64,000 bases of DNA from Roseiarcus sp963748545 (lineage in GTDB: Bacteria > Pseudomonadota > Alphaproteobacteria > Rhizobiales > Beijerinckiaceae). The DNA lies in NCBI GenBank assembly GCA_963748545.1, contig CAVVJO010000003.1:372001-436000 (forward strand). Reading direction: 5' to 3'. Every line of letters starts with the position of its first letter. Position 1 is the first letter of the stretch. Both the position numbers and the translations under genes were made by a program. The notes beneath the pieces were generated by a model, which worked only from the letters and a program-made list of their open reading frames with translations, was not told the origin of the DNA and ran no database searches. This document shows positions 7,776-15,512 of this stretch, one piece after another.

Positions 7776-10700
7776 ATGAGAATCGAGCGGCACTACACCG
7801 AAGCGGGCGCGTCCCCCTACGACCGGATCGCCTTCACGACCACCAAGAGCGAGATCCGCAACCCCGACGGCTCGGTCGTGTTTGCGCTCGACAACATCGA
7901 GGTCCCCGCGGCCTGGAGCCAGGTGGCGGCCGACGTGCTCGCCCAGAAGTATTTCCGCAAGGCCGGGGTGCCTGCACGCCTCAAGCGGGTCGAGGAGATG
8001 GACGTCCCCTCGTTCCTGTGGCGCTCGGTTCCGGACGAGGAGGCGCTCGAGGCGCTGCCGAAGCCGGAGCGGACCGGCTCCGAGATCTCCGCCAAGCAGG
8101 TGTTCGACCGGCTCGCCGGCGCCTGGGCCTATTGGGGCTGGAAGGCCGGCGTGTTCGACGGCGACGAGGACGCGCGCGCCTATTTCGACGAGATGCGCGC
8201 CATGCTGGCGCGCCAGATCGCTGCGCCCAATTCCCCGCAATGGTTCAACACTGGCCTCCACTGGGCCTATGGCGTCGACGGGCCGAGCCAGGGTCACTAT
8301 TACGTCGACTTCGAGACCGGCAAGCTCGTGAAGTCCAAGTCGGCCTACGAGCATCCCCAGCCGCACGCCTGCTTCATCCAGTCGGTCAGCGACGACCTCG
8401 TCAACGAGGGCGGCATCATGGACCTGTGGGTGCGGGAGGCGCGGCTGTTCAAGTACGGCTCCGGCACCGGCTCGAACTTCTCGGCGCTGCGCGGCGAGAA
8501 CGAAAAACTCTCGGGCGGCGGCCGTTCCTCGGGCCTGATGTCGTTCCTCAAGATCGGCGACCGCGCCGCGGGCGCGATCAAGTCGGGCGGCACCACACGG
8601 CGCGCGGCGAAGATGGTCGTGGTCGACGTCGACCACCCCGACATCAAGTCCTACATCGACTGGAAGGTGAAGGAGGAGCAGAAGGTCGCTTCGCTCGCCG
8701 CCGGCTCCAAGGTCGTCAAGCGCCATCTGAAGGCGATCCTCAAGGCCTGCCTCAATTGCGAGGGCCCGGGCGACGACTGCTTCAATGTCGAGAAGAACCC
8801 GGCCTTGAAGCGCGAGGTGAAGCTCGCGCGCAGGAGCGACGTGCCCGACGGGATCGTCAAGCGGGTCATCCAGCAGGCCCGCCAGGGCCACACCCAGCTC
8901 GACTTCGACACCTACGACACCGACTGGGAGTCGGAGGCCTATCTCACCGTCTCCGGCCAGAACTCCAACAATTCGGTGCGGGTCACCGACGCCTTTCTGC
9001 ACGCCGTCGAGACCGGCGGCGAGTGGGACCTGAAATGGCGGCTGAACGGCAAGACCGCGAAAACCCTCAAGGCCCGCAGCTTGTGGGACAAGATCGGCTA
9101 CGCCGCCTGGGCCTCGGCCGATCCCGGCATCCAGTACCACACCACCATCAACGACTGGCACACCTGCCCGGCGTCGGGGCCGATCCGGGCCTCGAACCCG
9201 TGCTCGGAATACATGTTTCTGGACGACACGGCCTGCAATCTGGCCTCGCTAAACCTGCTGCAGTTCCTCAACCCCGACACCAAAACCTTTGAACTCGTTG
9301 CCTATGAGCACGCCGTCCGCCTGTGGACGCTGACGCTCGAAATCTCGGTCGCGATGGCGCAGTTCCCCTCCAAGGAGATCGCGCGGCTCTCCTACGAGTA
9401 CCGCACGCTGGGCTTGGGCTACGCCAACATCGGCGGGCTCCTCATGTCCTGCGGCATCCCCTACGACTCGGACGAGGGCCGGGCGATCTGCGGCGCGCTC
9501 AGCGCGGTGATGACCGGCCGCGCCTACGCGACCTCGGCCGAGCTTGCGGCCAAGGCCGGCGCCTTCCCCGGCTACAAGCCCAACGCCGAGGCGATGCTGC
9601 GCGTCATCCGCAACCACAAGCGCGCCGCCGATGGCGAGGTGTCCGGCTACGAGAGCCTGTCGGTCGCCCCGACCCCGCTCGACCACGCTTCGCTCGCCAA
9701 ATGCGGCGCAGCCTTCGACCATCTCGGCGAAGCGGCCCGCGCCGCCTGGAGCGCGGCGCTGTCGCTTGGCGAGGCGCACGGCTACCGCAACGCCCAGGTT
9801 TCGGTCGTCGCCCCGACCGGCACCATCGGCCTCGTGATGGACTGCGACACGACCGGCATCGAGCCCGATTTCGCCCTGGTGAAGTTCAAGAAGCTGGCCG
9901 GCGGCGGCTATTTCAAGATCATCAACCGCGGCGTGACCGATGCGCTGCGCGCGCTCGGCTATGGGGAGACGGCGATCGAGGACATCGTCGCCTACGCGGT
10001 CGGACGGGCGACGCTCGCGCACGCGCCGGGGATCAACCATGCGACCTTGCGCGCCAAGGGCGTCCCCGAGGCGTCGATCGAGAAGGTCGAGGGGGCGCTG
10101 AAAGGGGCCTTCGACATCCGCTTCGTGTTCAACAAGTGGACGCTCGGCGCGGAGACCCTGAGCGGGGCGCTGAAGATCCCGGCCGAGCGCTACGACGCGC
10201 CCGGCTTCGACCTCCTGTCGGCGCTCGGCTTCACCAAGGCCGAGATCGAGGCTGCGAACATTTTCGCTTGCGGCGCCATGACCTTGGAAGGCGCGCCTCA
10301 CCTGAAGCTTGAGCACTACGCGGTGTTCGACTGCGCCAATCCGTGCGGCCGCACGGGCAAGCGCTATCTCTCGGTCGAGAGCCACATCCGCATGATGGCG
10401 GCGGCGCAGCCGTTCATCTCGGGCGCGATCTCGAAGACCATCAACATGCCGAACGACGCGACCGTCGAGGACTGCAAGGACGCCTACATGCTGTCCTGGC
10501 GGCTGGCCTTGAAGGCCAACGCGCTCTACCGCGACGGCTCGAAGCTGTCGCAACCCCTAAACAGCCAGTTGATCGAGAGCGACGAGGAGGACGACGAGCA
10601 GCTCGAGACGCTGATCGCCGCCGCCGCCCCGGCGCGCGCAGCCCAGATCGCGGAGAAAATCGTCGAGCGGGTGATCGAGCGGGTCGAGCGCACGCGCGAG

Positions 10701-11495
10701 CGGGAAAAGCTGCCCGACCGCCGCAAGGGCTACACCCAGAAGGCGGTGGTCGGCGGCCACAAGGTTTACCTGCGCACCGGCGAGTACCAGGACGGCCGGA
10801 TCGGCGAGATCTTCATCGACATGCACAAGGAGGGCGCGGCGTTCCGGTCGCTGATGAACAATTTCGCCATCGCGATCTCGATCGGCCTCCAGTACGGCGT
10901 GCCGCTGGACGAGTTTGTCGAGGCCTTCACCTTCACCCGCTTTGAGCCCGCGGGATTCGTGCAGGGCAACGATGCGATCAAGAACGCGACCTCGATCCTC
11001 GACTATATTTTCAGGGAGCTGGCGATCTCCTATCTCGGCCGCAACGACCTCGCGCACGTCGCGCCCGAGGAGATCGGCAACACGGTGCTTGGCGGCGGGG
11101 TCGGCCAGGACAAGGGCCCGACCGCCAGCCCCGGCGCGGCGGCGGTGATCTCGAACGGCCTCGTGCGCGGAAAACCCGGCGACAAGCTGATGCTGGTGCG
11201 CGGGGCGACGGGCGGCGAGGCGCCGGCCGTGCGGGCTTCGAGCGGCGGGGCAGGGGCTGGCGGTTACGTCCAGGGCGCGACGGCGCTGAAGGGCGACCCG
11301 GCCGAGGCGGCGCCGCTGAAAATGGGCGGCGTGGAGTTCGCCCCCGCCCACGAAACGGTCGCCGACAAGCGCGCGGAAGCCCGGATGAAGGGCTACGTCG
11401 GCGAAGCCTGCCCCGAATGCGGGAATTTCACCATGGTGCGCAACGGGACGTGCCTGAAGTGCGACACGTGCGGGAGCACGACGGGGTGCAGTTGA
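7776..11495 (+). CDS. nrdJ: Adenosylcobalamin-dependent (class II) ribonucleoside reductase
   Basis: 1239 residues from MRIERHYTEAGASPYDR. It reduces ribonucleotides to deoxyribonucleotides with a B12-derived radical, independent of oxygen. Active-site motifs are present: NPCSEYMFLDD (NxCxE) near residue 470, PTGTIGLVMDCDTTGIEPDF, and AAQPFISGAISKTINMP. A TSCPD domain follows around residue 990 (GRIGEIFIDMHKEGAAFRSL, NAIAISIGLQ-like NFAIAISIGLQYGVPLDEFV). The C-terminus is a Cys-rich CPECG...CLKCDTCGSTTGC tail for thioredoxin-type re-reduction. Longer in-frame starts run far upstream, but ATG 7776 matches the family start and follows GACGAGGGCGAG. Likely controlled by NrdR. Confidence 0.97.
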   Translation: MRIERHYTEAGASPYDRIAFTTTKSEIRNPDGSVVFALDNIEVPAAWSQVAADVLAQKYFRKAGVPARLKRVEEMDVPSFLWRSVPDEEALEALPKPERTGSEISAKQVFDRLAGAWAYWGWKAGVFDGDEDARAYFDEMRAMLARQIAAPNSPQWFNTGLHWAYGVDGPSQGHYYVDFETGKLVKSKSAYEHPQPHACFIQSVSDDLVNEGGIMDLWVREARLFKYGSGTGSNFSALRGENEKLSGGGRSSGLMSFLKIGDRAAGAIKSGGTTRRAAKMVVVDVDHPDIKSYIDWKVKEEQKVASLAAGSKVVKRHLKAILKACLNCEGPGDDCFNVEKNPALKREVKLARRSDVPDGIVKRVIQQARQGHTQLDFDTYDTDWESEAYLTVSGQNSNNSVRVTDAFLHAVETGGEWDLKWRLNGKTAKTLKARSLWDKIGYAAWASADPGIQYHTTINDWHTCPASGPIRASNPCSEYMFLDDTACNLASLNLLQFLNPDTKTFELVAYEHAVRLWTLTLEISVAMAQFPSKEIARLSYEYRTLGLGYANIGGLLMSCGIPYDSDEGRAICGALSAVMTGRAYATSAELAAKAGAFPGYKPNAEAMLRVIRNHKRAADGEVSGYESLSVAPTPLDHASLAKCGAAFDHLGEAARAAWSAALSLGEAHGYRNAQVSVVAPTGTIGLVMDCDTTGIEPDFALVKFKKLAGGGYFKIINRGVTDALRALGYGETAIEDIVAYAVGRATLAHAPGINHATLRAKGVPEASIEKVEGALKGAFDIRFVFNKWTLGAETLSGALKIPAERYDAPGFDLLSALGFTKAEIEAANIFACGAMTLEGAPHLKLEHYAVFDCANPCGRTGKRYLSVESHIRMMAAAQPFISGAISKTINMPNDATVEDCKDAYMLSWRLALKANALYRDGSKLSQPLNSQLIESDEEDDEQLETLIAAAAPARAAQIAEKIVERVIERVERTREREKLPDRRKGYTQKAVVGGHKVYLRTGEYQDGRIGEIFIDMHKEGAAFRSLMNNFAIAISIGLQYGVPLDEFVEAFTFTRFEPAGFVQGNDAIKNATSILDYIFRELAISYLGRNDLAHVAPEEIGNTVLGGGVGQDKGPTASPGAAAVISNGLVRGKPGDKLMLVRGATGGEAPAVRASSGGAGAGGYVQGATALKGDPAEAAPLKMGGVEFAPAHETVADKRAEARMKGYVGEACPECGNFTMVRNGTCLKCDTCGSTTGCS

Positions 11496-11523
11496 TGGTT
11501 ATGCCGTCGCCCAGCCCCTACGC

Positions 11524-11693
11524 GTCATGGCCGGGCTTGTCCCGGCCATCCACGCAATTCCGCGGGGCGGTCGCGAGCCGCGCAAGCGCCTTCGGCGGCG
11601 TTTAACTCATGTTTCGTTTTCTACGCTCTGGTCGCCAATGGGCAAGGGAAGCGCCGACGCTTCGTGGATGGCCGGGACAAGCCCGGCCATGAC
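11524..11693. repeat. Palindromic repeat doublet 1 (REPIN-like)
   Basis: Two copies of a 30-bp palindromic repeat in opposite orientation: 11524-11553 (forward) and 11664-11693 (reverse). Core GGCCGGGCTTGTCCCGGCC, flanked by GTCAT and ATCCAC. The outer span is 170 bp. The first copy starts 28 bp after the nrdJ stop and may help end its transcript. Confidence 0.85.
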
Positions 11694-11733
11694 GGTGTAA
11701 ACCAGGGACGCACGGAAGCGGTTCGAGGGCGCG

Positions 11734-12024
11734 ATGCGCGGGGGGTGGGTCTATATCATGACCAATCGGCCGAACGGCACGCTCTATACCGGCGTGACGT
11801 CGAACATCGGTCGTCGCGCCCACGAGCATCGCGAAGGGCTGATGGAAGGCTTCACCAAGCGCTACGGCCTGAAGCGCCTCGTCTATATGGAGCGCTATGA
11901 GCGCATCACGGACGCAATTCAACGCGAATCGAACATGAAACACTGGCCGCGAGCCTGGAAGGTGCGGCTGATCCTCGACGCCAATCCGGGATGGACGGAC
12001 CTGTTCGAAACGCTGAACAACTGA
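11734..12024 (+). CDS. GIY-YIG nuclease family protein (COG2827 type)
   Basis: 96 residues forming one GIY-YIG domain: GGWVYIMTNRPNGTLYTGVT (the YI...YTG core), then NIGRRAHEHREG with the catalytic Arg and conserved Glu-His, and YGLKRLVYMERYERITDAI, RESNMKHWPRAWK carrying the late Glu. The small stand-alone proteins of this group are predicted endonucleases of unknown role. No DNA-binding domain is fused. The gene lies alone, 40 bp after one palindromic repeat and 33 bp before another in opposite orientation, so it is bracketed by inverted repeats. A role in mobilising those repeats is inference. Confidence 0.9.
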   Translation: MRGGWVYIMTNRPNGTLYTGVTSNIGRRAHEHREGLMEGFTKRYGLKRLVYMERYERITDAIQRESNMKHWPRAWKVRLILDANPGWTDLFETLNN

Positions 12025-12057
12025 GCCGAACAGAGCCGCCATACACAACCTTTGAGC

Positions 12058-12221
12058 GTCATGGCCGGGCTTGTCCCGGCCATCCACGCCGCCCCGCTGC
12101 TCCGATCCCGACCGATTAAGCCGGCCTAGAGCCGAGCGTCGCGAGTGGCCTAATGGGCGCGGACCGATCGAGGTCCTTGAAGCGGAACCGCGTGGATGGC
12201 CGGGACAAGCCCGGCCATGAC
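12058..12221. repeat. Palindromic repeat doublet 2 (REPIN-like)
   Basis: Forward copy 12058-12087 and reverse copy 12192-12221 of the same 30-bp palindrome, outer span 164 bp. The interior (about 104 bp) ends in a segment (GACCGATCGAGGTCC...AGCGGAACCGC) resembling that of doublet 3, so the whole doublet, not just the palindromes, appears duplicated. Confidence 0.85.
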
Positions 12222-12403
12222 GGGGGGAGGGATTTGCACCAAACGGCGTCTCGTAGTCGGCAGCCCAAGCTTTTGCCAATCCCCGTTGCTGCTGCGGGCC
12301 CCCGAAGGGGGCGGTCCCCATGCCAGCCCGTCTGATTAAGCCGAGCCCCCGCTTGTCGCGCCACCGGCGCCTAGCGGCCGCCGGTCCGCTGAGCACCCCC
12401 GCC

Positions 12404-12564
12404 GTCATGGCCGGGCTTGTCCCGGCCATCCACACCGCGCCGCCGCTCCCCTCTGCGACGACGATAGGCCGAGAGGGCCGTCGAGGGAGGCGCAGTGCCG
12501 TCCCGTAGCGACCAAATCCCCGGAGCAGAACCGCGTGGATGGCCGGGACAAGCCCGGCCATGAC
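12404..12564. repeat. Palindromic repeat doublet 3 (REPIN-like)
   Basis: Forward copy 12404-12433 and reverse copy 12535-12564, outer span 161 bp. Together with doublets 1 and 2 this gives six copies in strict forward/reverse alternation within about 1 kb. The stretch 12222-12403 between doublets 2 and 3 shows no gene. Confidence 0.85.
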
Positions 12565-12582
12565 GGGGTGAGGGAGTTGCGC

Positions 12583-12762
12583 CTAGCGGCCGCCGCGGCC
12601 GGTGTTGTTCTGGGCGTAGCTGGTGGGATCGTAAGGATTGGTTTCCACGGAGTGACCGGCGAAGACCTGGGAGGAGGTCCGCGGCGAGAGATCGGCCGCC
12701 TGATTGGCGTTGCAGCCGGCGAGCGCGAGCGCCACCGCCGCCAGAAGGATCGGGATCCGCAT
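12583..12762 (-). CDS. Small lipoprotein (paralogue of the one at 13640-13888)
   Basis: 59 residues, start ATG 12762 chosen because GGAGG lies five bases upstream (an earlier ATG at 12774 overlaps that site). The N-terminus MRIPILLAAVALALAGCNAN ends in the lipobox LAGC, so the mature lipoprotein begins at the Cys and has only about 40 residues. The tail NPYDPTSYAQNNTGRGGR matches the neighbour's YNPYNPIEYAQTSGVYGGR. Both share LAGCNANQA. No known family recognised; probably an outer-membrane or inner-membrane tethered small protein. Confidence 0.7.
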   Translation of the reverse strand: MRIPILLAAVALALAGCNANQAADLSPRTSSQVFAGHSVETNPYDPTSYAQNNTGRGGR

Positions 12763-12895
12763 GTGGTCCTCCATGTCCAGCGGAGCCGGAGCCGGCGTCC
12801 GAAGAGAGCTTGGCGTATCCGGCGACCCCGTTCAAGCTTTCAGGACGAGGCGGCCGGTTAGCTCAGCGGCGGCGGCGGCCCCATGCCAAACTTCG

Positions 12896-12932
12896 TTTTC
12901 CGAGCCTTAGCCCCTGTGGGGGCGCGCGGAAA
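12896..12932 (-). repeat. Nested-hairpin element, copy 1
   Basis: On the + strand: outer arms TTTTCCG (12896-12902) and CGGAAA (12927-12932), inner stem GCCCC (12910-12914) with GGGGC (12919-12923). It lies just past the 3' end of the peptidoglycan-binding gene. Compare copy 2 at 13583-13621: the outer arms are the same while the inner stem differs with pairing kept (GCCCC/GGGGC versus GCCCT/AGGGC). Confidence 0.6.
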
Positions 12933-13025
12933 GCGCGTCGCCTTCGGCGTGAGGCGTCGGCGGGGCGTGCAATCGCTTCTCGGGAATAACCCCGCGTCGC
13001 AGCTGCCCTGAGGCGCCGCTTCCCC

Positions 13026-13529
13026 CTATAGATTGTTCAAGAGCCCGGCGGCGCCTTCGAGCGAGAGTTGTTGCGCGGAACCTGGGGTCAGCCAAACGAA
13101 CCAGGTCGCATCGTCGACGACGCCCGTCGCCGGGACCGTCGCCCAGGCCTGCAGCGCCTTGACCGAGGCCTCCGTGACCGGCCCGAAGACGCCGTCGATC
13201 GCGCCCGCGTAGGAAGGGGCGAAGCTCACGGCGACGACCTGGCCGGCGAGCGCCCGCTGGAGCCAGGCGACGGCGGGGCCAAGCGACCCGACCGTGAGGG
13301 TCGGGGAGGCCTCGCGATACGGCGGCAGCTTCGCCCAGGTCGAGGGCCCGACGACGCCGTCGGCCGTCAGCCCGTTCGCCTGCTGGAAGGCTTTGACGCT
13401 GGTTTGGAGCGTGGCGTCGAACACCCCGGTGATCGGCCCGAACGGGTTCCAGAGCAGGCGGCGCGCCAGGACGCGCTGCAGGCGCTTCACGTCGTCGCCG
13501 GTCGATCCGACCTGGATTGTCGCTGGCAT
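13026..13529 (-). CDS. Peptidoglycan-binding domain protein (two PG_binding_1 repeats)
   Basis: 167 residues from MPATIQVGSTGDDVKRLQRV; AGGGAGG lies seven bases before this ATG, which excludes a longer in-frame start at 13607. Two PG_binding_1-type units: residues about 5-70 (GDDVKRLQRVLAR, ITGVFDATLQTSVKAFQQAN, ADGVVGPSTW) and about 80-150 (GPAVAWLQRAL, IDGVFGPVTEASVKALQAWA, ATGVVDDATW). No signal peptide is seen, unusual for a wall-binding module, and no catalytic domain is attached. It sits between two paralogous small lipoprotein genes on the same strand. Confidence 0.85.
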   Translation of the reverse strand: MPATIQVGSTGDDVKRLQRVLARRLLWNPFGPITGVFDATLQTSVKAFQQANGLTADGVVGPSTWAKLPPYREASPTLTVGSLGPAVAWLQRALAGQVVAVSFAPSYAGAIDGVFGPVTEASVKALQAWATVPATGVVDDATWFVWLTPGSAQQLSLEGAAGLLNNL

Positions 13530-13582
13530 GGGCTGGCCTCCCTGGGCGTTGCGCTCCGCGATGACGTGGACCTCTCGCTTTC

Positions 13583-13621
13583 TTTTCCGAGCCTTCCGCC
13601 CTGTCAAGGGCGCACGGAAAA
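13583..13621 (-). repeat. Nested-hairpin element, copy 2
   Basis: On the + strand: outer arms TTTTCCG (13583-13589) and CGGAAAA (13615-13621), inner stem GCCCT (13598-13602) with AGGGC (13607-13611). Located between the second lipoprotein gene (stop at 13640) and the peptidoglycan-binding gene, so transcripts of the upstream gene would end with it. Confidence 0.6.
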
Positions 13622-13639
13622 GCGCGCCGCCTCCGCCCT

Positions 13640-13888
13640 TCAGCGGCCGCCGTAGACGCCGCTGGTCTGGGCGTATTCGATCGGATTGTAGGGATTGTAA
13701 TTGGGGAAGTAGGGACCGGCGACAACTCCCGGGGCCGTCGTCCCGGCGGAGGCGTTAACCGCCTGATTGGCGTTGCAGCCGGCGAGGGAGAGCGCCGCCG
13801 CGAGGACCAGGGGAAGGGCCGTCCCTGTCCTGAGAGCCGGCCTCATCCGTCTGGTCGACTGGCCCTCGAGATCGGCGTCGTCCGCCAT
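13640..13888 (-). CDS. Small lipoprotein (paralogue of the one at 12583-12762)
   Basis: 82 residues from MADDADLEGQSTRRMRPALR; the start at 13888 is preceded by GAGGAGA at a good spacing. A start at 13846 (MRPALRTGTALPLVLAAALS) would give a more standard signal peptide. The lipobox LAGC is followed by NANQAVNASAGTT, and the tail ends YNPYNPIEYAQTSGVYGGR, like the paralogue. Mature part about 46 residues. Family not recognised. Confidence 0.65.
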   Translation of the reverse strand: MADDADLEGQSTRRMRPALRTGTALPLVLAAALSLAGCNANQAVNASAGTTAPGVVAGPYFPNYNPYNPIEYAQTSGVYGGR

Positions 13889-14486
13889 CCGCGTCTCCTC
13901 TTCGATCATGGGTGAAGCGCCGCGACGGCGCGGGTGCGTTCGAGAAGCGGCCGAGCCGGGCCTGCGAACTTCGGCGGATCGAGATCGTCGACCACGCCGC
14001 CGCGGGACTTGCCCAAAACTCTCATCGTCGGACTCCCAGAGCATCCGTGTACGCGGCGGGGATGGCGGGATTATGGGGTTGGCTCGGGAGCGGAGATCGA
14101 GCGAAAGGCCTTGCCGGTCGCCACAGAATGTTCTATATATGTTCCTTCGGGTGGAGAATGGTCGCCGCCATGCCTAAGTCCGTTTTTATGCCCGCGACCT
14201 CGTCCGCCGCGAGGGACCCATGTTCGAGCGGGAGGAGCGTCGTGAGCGCGAAGCCGCTCGCCTCCGGCGCCGCGAAGGGCGAGCCGACGACGGAACGCCC
14301 TCGCGCCGCAAGTCTCTGGAAACGCTCAATTCCGGAGCCTGGGCGGGGCCGCTTCCGGGTCTCTGCCGGCGGGGACGCGCTTTGTCGGACTCGCCCCCCG
14401 GAGAATGGCGTTCCGCGGAACCGAAACGCCCTCCAAGGTTCTGAAAAGGCTCAATCCGGGAGCCGGAACGGGGCCGGCCGGCCGGC
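13889..14486. other. Intergenic region with a LexA-like box
   Basis: 598 bp with no supported gene. A reading frame from ATG 14158 on the + strand follows the LexA-like box (separate entry) but reads into the protease gene and resembles nothing known. Two imperfect direct repeats of about 38 bp occur at 14309-14347 and 14440-14478 (shared GGCTCAAT/CGCTCAATT and GGGGCCG parts). Confidence 0.4.
14130..14144. promoter_or_regulatory. Candidate LexA (SOS) box
   Basis: GTTC-TATATAT-GTTC is an exact match to the alphaproteobacterial LexA direct repeat GTTC-N7-GTTC. Only eight bases are fixed, so one or two chance matches are expected in 64 kb. The A/T-only spacer in GC-rich DNA favours a real promoter element. 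No SOS gene lies next to it. Confidence 0.4.
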
Positions 14487-15512
14487 TTACGCAGCCGGGC
14501 GTTCGATCGGGCCGATCCAGACCCGCTTCTGGTCGGACCGGCGCAGGAAGTCGACGCTGACGGTGCGGTTGATCTTGTCCGCGTCGAGCGCGCGCAACAA
14601 TTCGCCCACGCTCGTGACGGTCTTGCCATCGAGCCCGATCACGATATCCCCGGACAGGAGGCCCGCATGCGCCGCCGGGCCGGACTGATCGACGGCGATC
14701 AGCCGCGCGCCCTTCGCCTGGTCGAGGCCAAGCCTCAGCGCGATCCGCCGCGGGATTTCGGTGGTGGCCGCGCTGACGCCGACATAGGCGCGCCGCACGC
14801 GGCCGTGCCGGGCGATCTCTCCGGCGACGAAATGAGCGGTGTTCGACGCCACGGCGAAGCATATGCCCTGCGCGCCCATGATGACCGCGGTGTTGATGCC
14901 GATGACCTCGCCGGCCGACGACACCAGCGGTCCGCCGGAATTGCCCGGATTGAGGGCGGCGTCGGTTTGCACCACATCCTCGATCATCCGTCCGGTGCGC
15001 GACTGGAGCGAGCGGCCGAGCGCCGAGACGACCCCAGCAGTCACGGTCGCGTCGAAGCCGAGCGGATTGCCGATCGCAATGGCGATCTGGCCGCGCCTCA
15101 GCTTCGCGCTGTCGCCGAGACGGGCGGCCGGAAGCGCGACGTCGGCGTCGACCCGCAGAAGCGCCAGATCGGTGTCGGGGTCGTCGCCGAGCACTCGAGC
15201 CTGCAGTTCGCGCCCTTCGAGGGTGATCAAGGACACGACCTTGGCGCCCTGGACGACATGAGAATTGGTCAGCGCCAGCCCGTCCGAGGAGACGATCACG
15301 CCGGAGCCCGATCCTGCGTTGCGGCCGCCGCGTTTGACGTCGATCCGCACCACGCTCGGGCCGACCCGCTCGACCACGTCGCTGACGGCGCGGGAGTAGG
15401 CGTCCAGCGCCACGGCGTCCGTGGCGTCCTTAACGTCCTTGGCGCCCGGGCCCTGCGACGCCTCGTCCGGGTCCAATGTGAAAGCCGCATGAGGAGAGAG
15501 AAGGTCCAACAT
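14487..15512 (-). CDS. HtrA/DegP-like trypsin family protease with PDZ domain
   Basis: 341 residues from ATG 15512 (MLDLLSPHAAFTLDPDEASQ); a TTG at 15548 would add 12. S1C serine-protease domain about residues 40-220 with the triad His in LTNSHVVQGA, Asp in DPDTDLALLRV, Ser in NPGNSGGPLV. One PDZ domain about 235-335 (AYVGVSAATTEIPRRIAL, AAHAGLLSGDIVIGLDGK). DegP-like proteases cleave misfolded periplasmic proteins, but no signal peptide or membrane anchor is visible here, so a cytoplasmic location is possible. Monocistronic. Confidence 0.85.
   Translation of the reverse strand: MLDLLSPHAAFTLDPDEASQGPGAKDVKDATDAVALDAYSRAVSDVVERVGPSVVRIDVKRGGRNAGSGSGVIVSSDGLALTNSHVVQGAKVVSLITLEGRELQARVLGDDPDTDLALLRVDADVALPAARLGDSAKLRRGQIAIAIGNPLGFDATVTAGVVSALGRSLQSRTGRMIEDVVQTDAALNPGNSGGPLVSSAGEVIGINTAVIMGAQGICFAVASNTAHFVAGEIARHGRVRRAYVGVSAATTEIPRRIALRLGLDQAKGARLIAVDQSGPAAHAGLLSGDIVIGLDGKTVTSVGELLRALDADKINRTVSVDFLRRSDQKRVWIGPIERPAA

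Noticed and set aside
7413..9161. Long open frame (582 codons) antisense to nrdJ
   Set aside because: It is a by-product of high GC and strong codon bias in nrdJ. No family resemblance, no ribosome-binding site, and composition typical of an antisense shadow.
11524..12564. CRISPR array
   Set aside because: The six repeats alternate orientation and have spacers of about 100-370 bp, unlike direct repeats with uniform 30-40-bp spacers; no cas genes are near.
12850..12890. tRNA-like start (GGCCGGTTAGCTCAG)
   Set aside because: No anticodon arm, T-arm or acceptor partner follows; the similarity ends after about 16 bases.
14158..14688. + strand frame after the LexA-like box
   Set aside because: It reads into the 3' end of the HtrA-like gene in antisense, is rich in Ser/Arg/Pro, and matches no SOS family.
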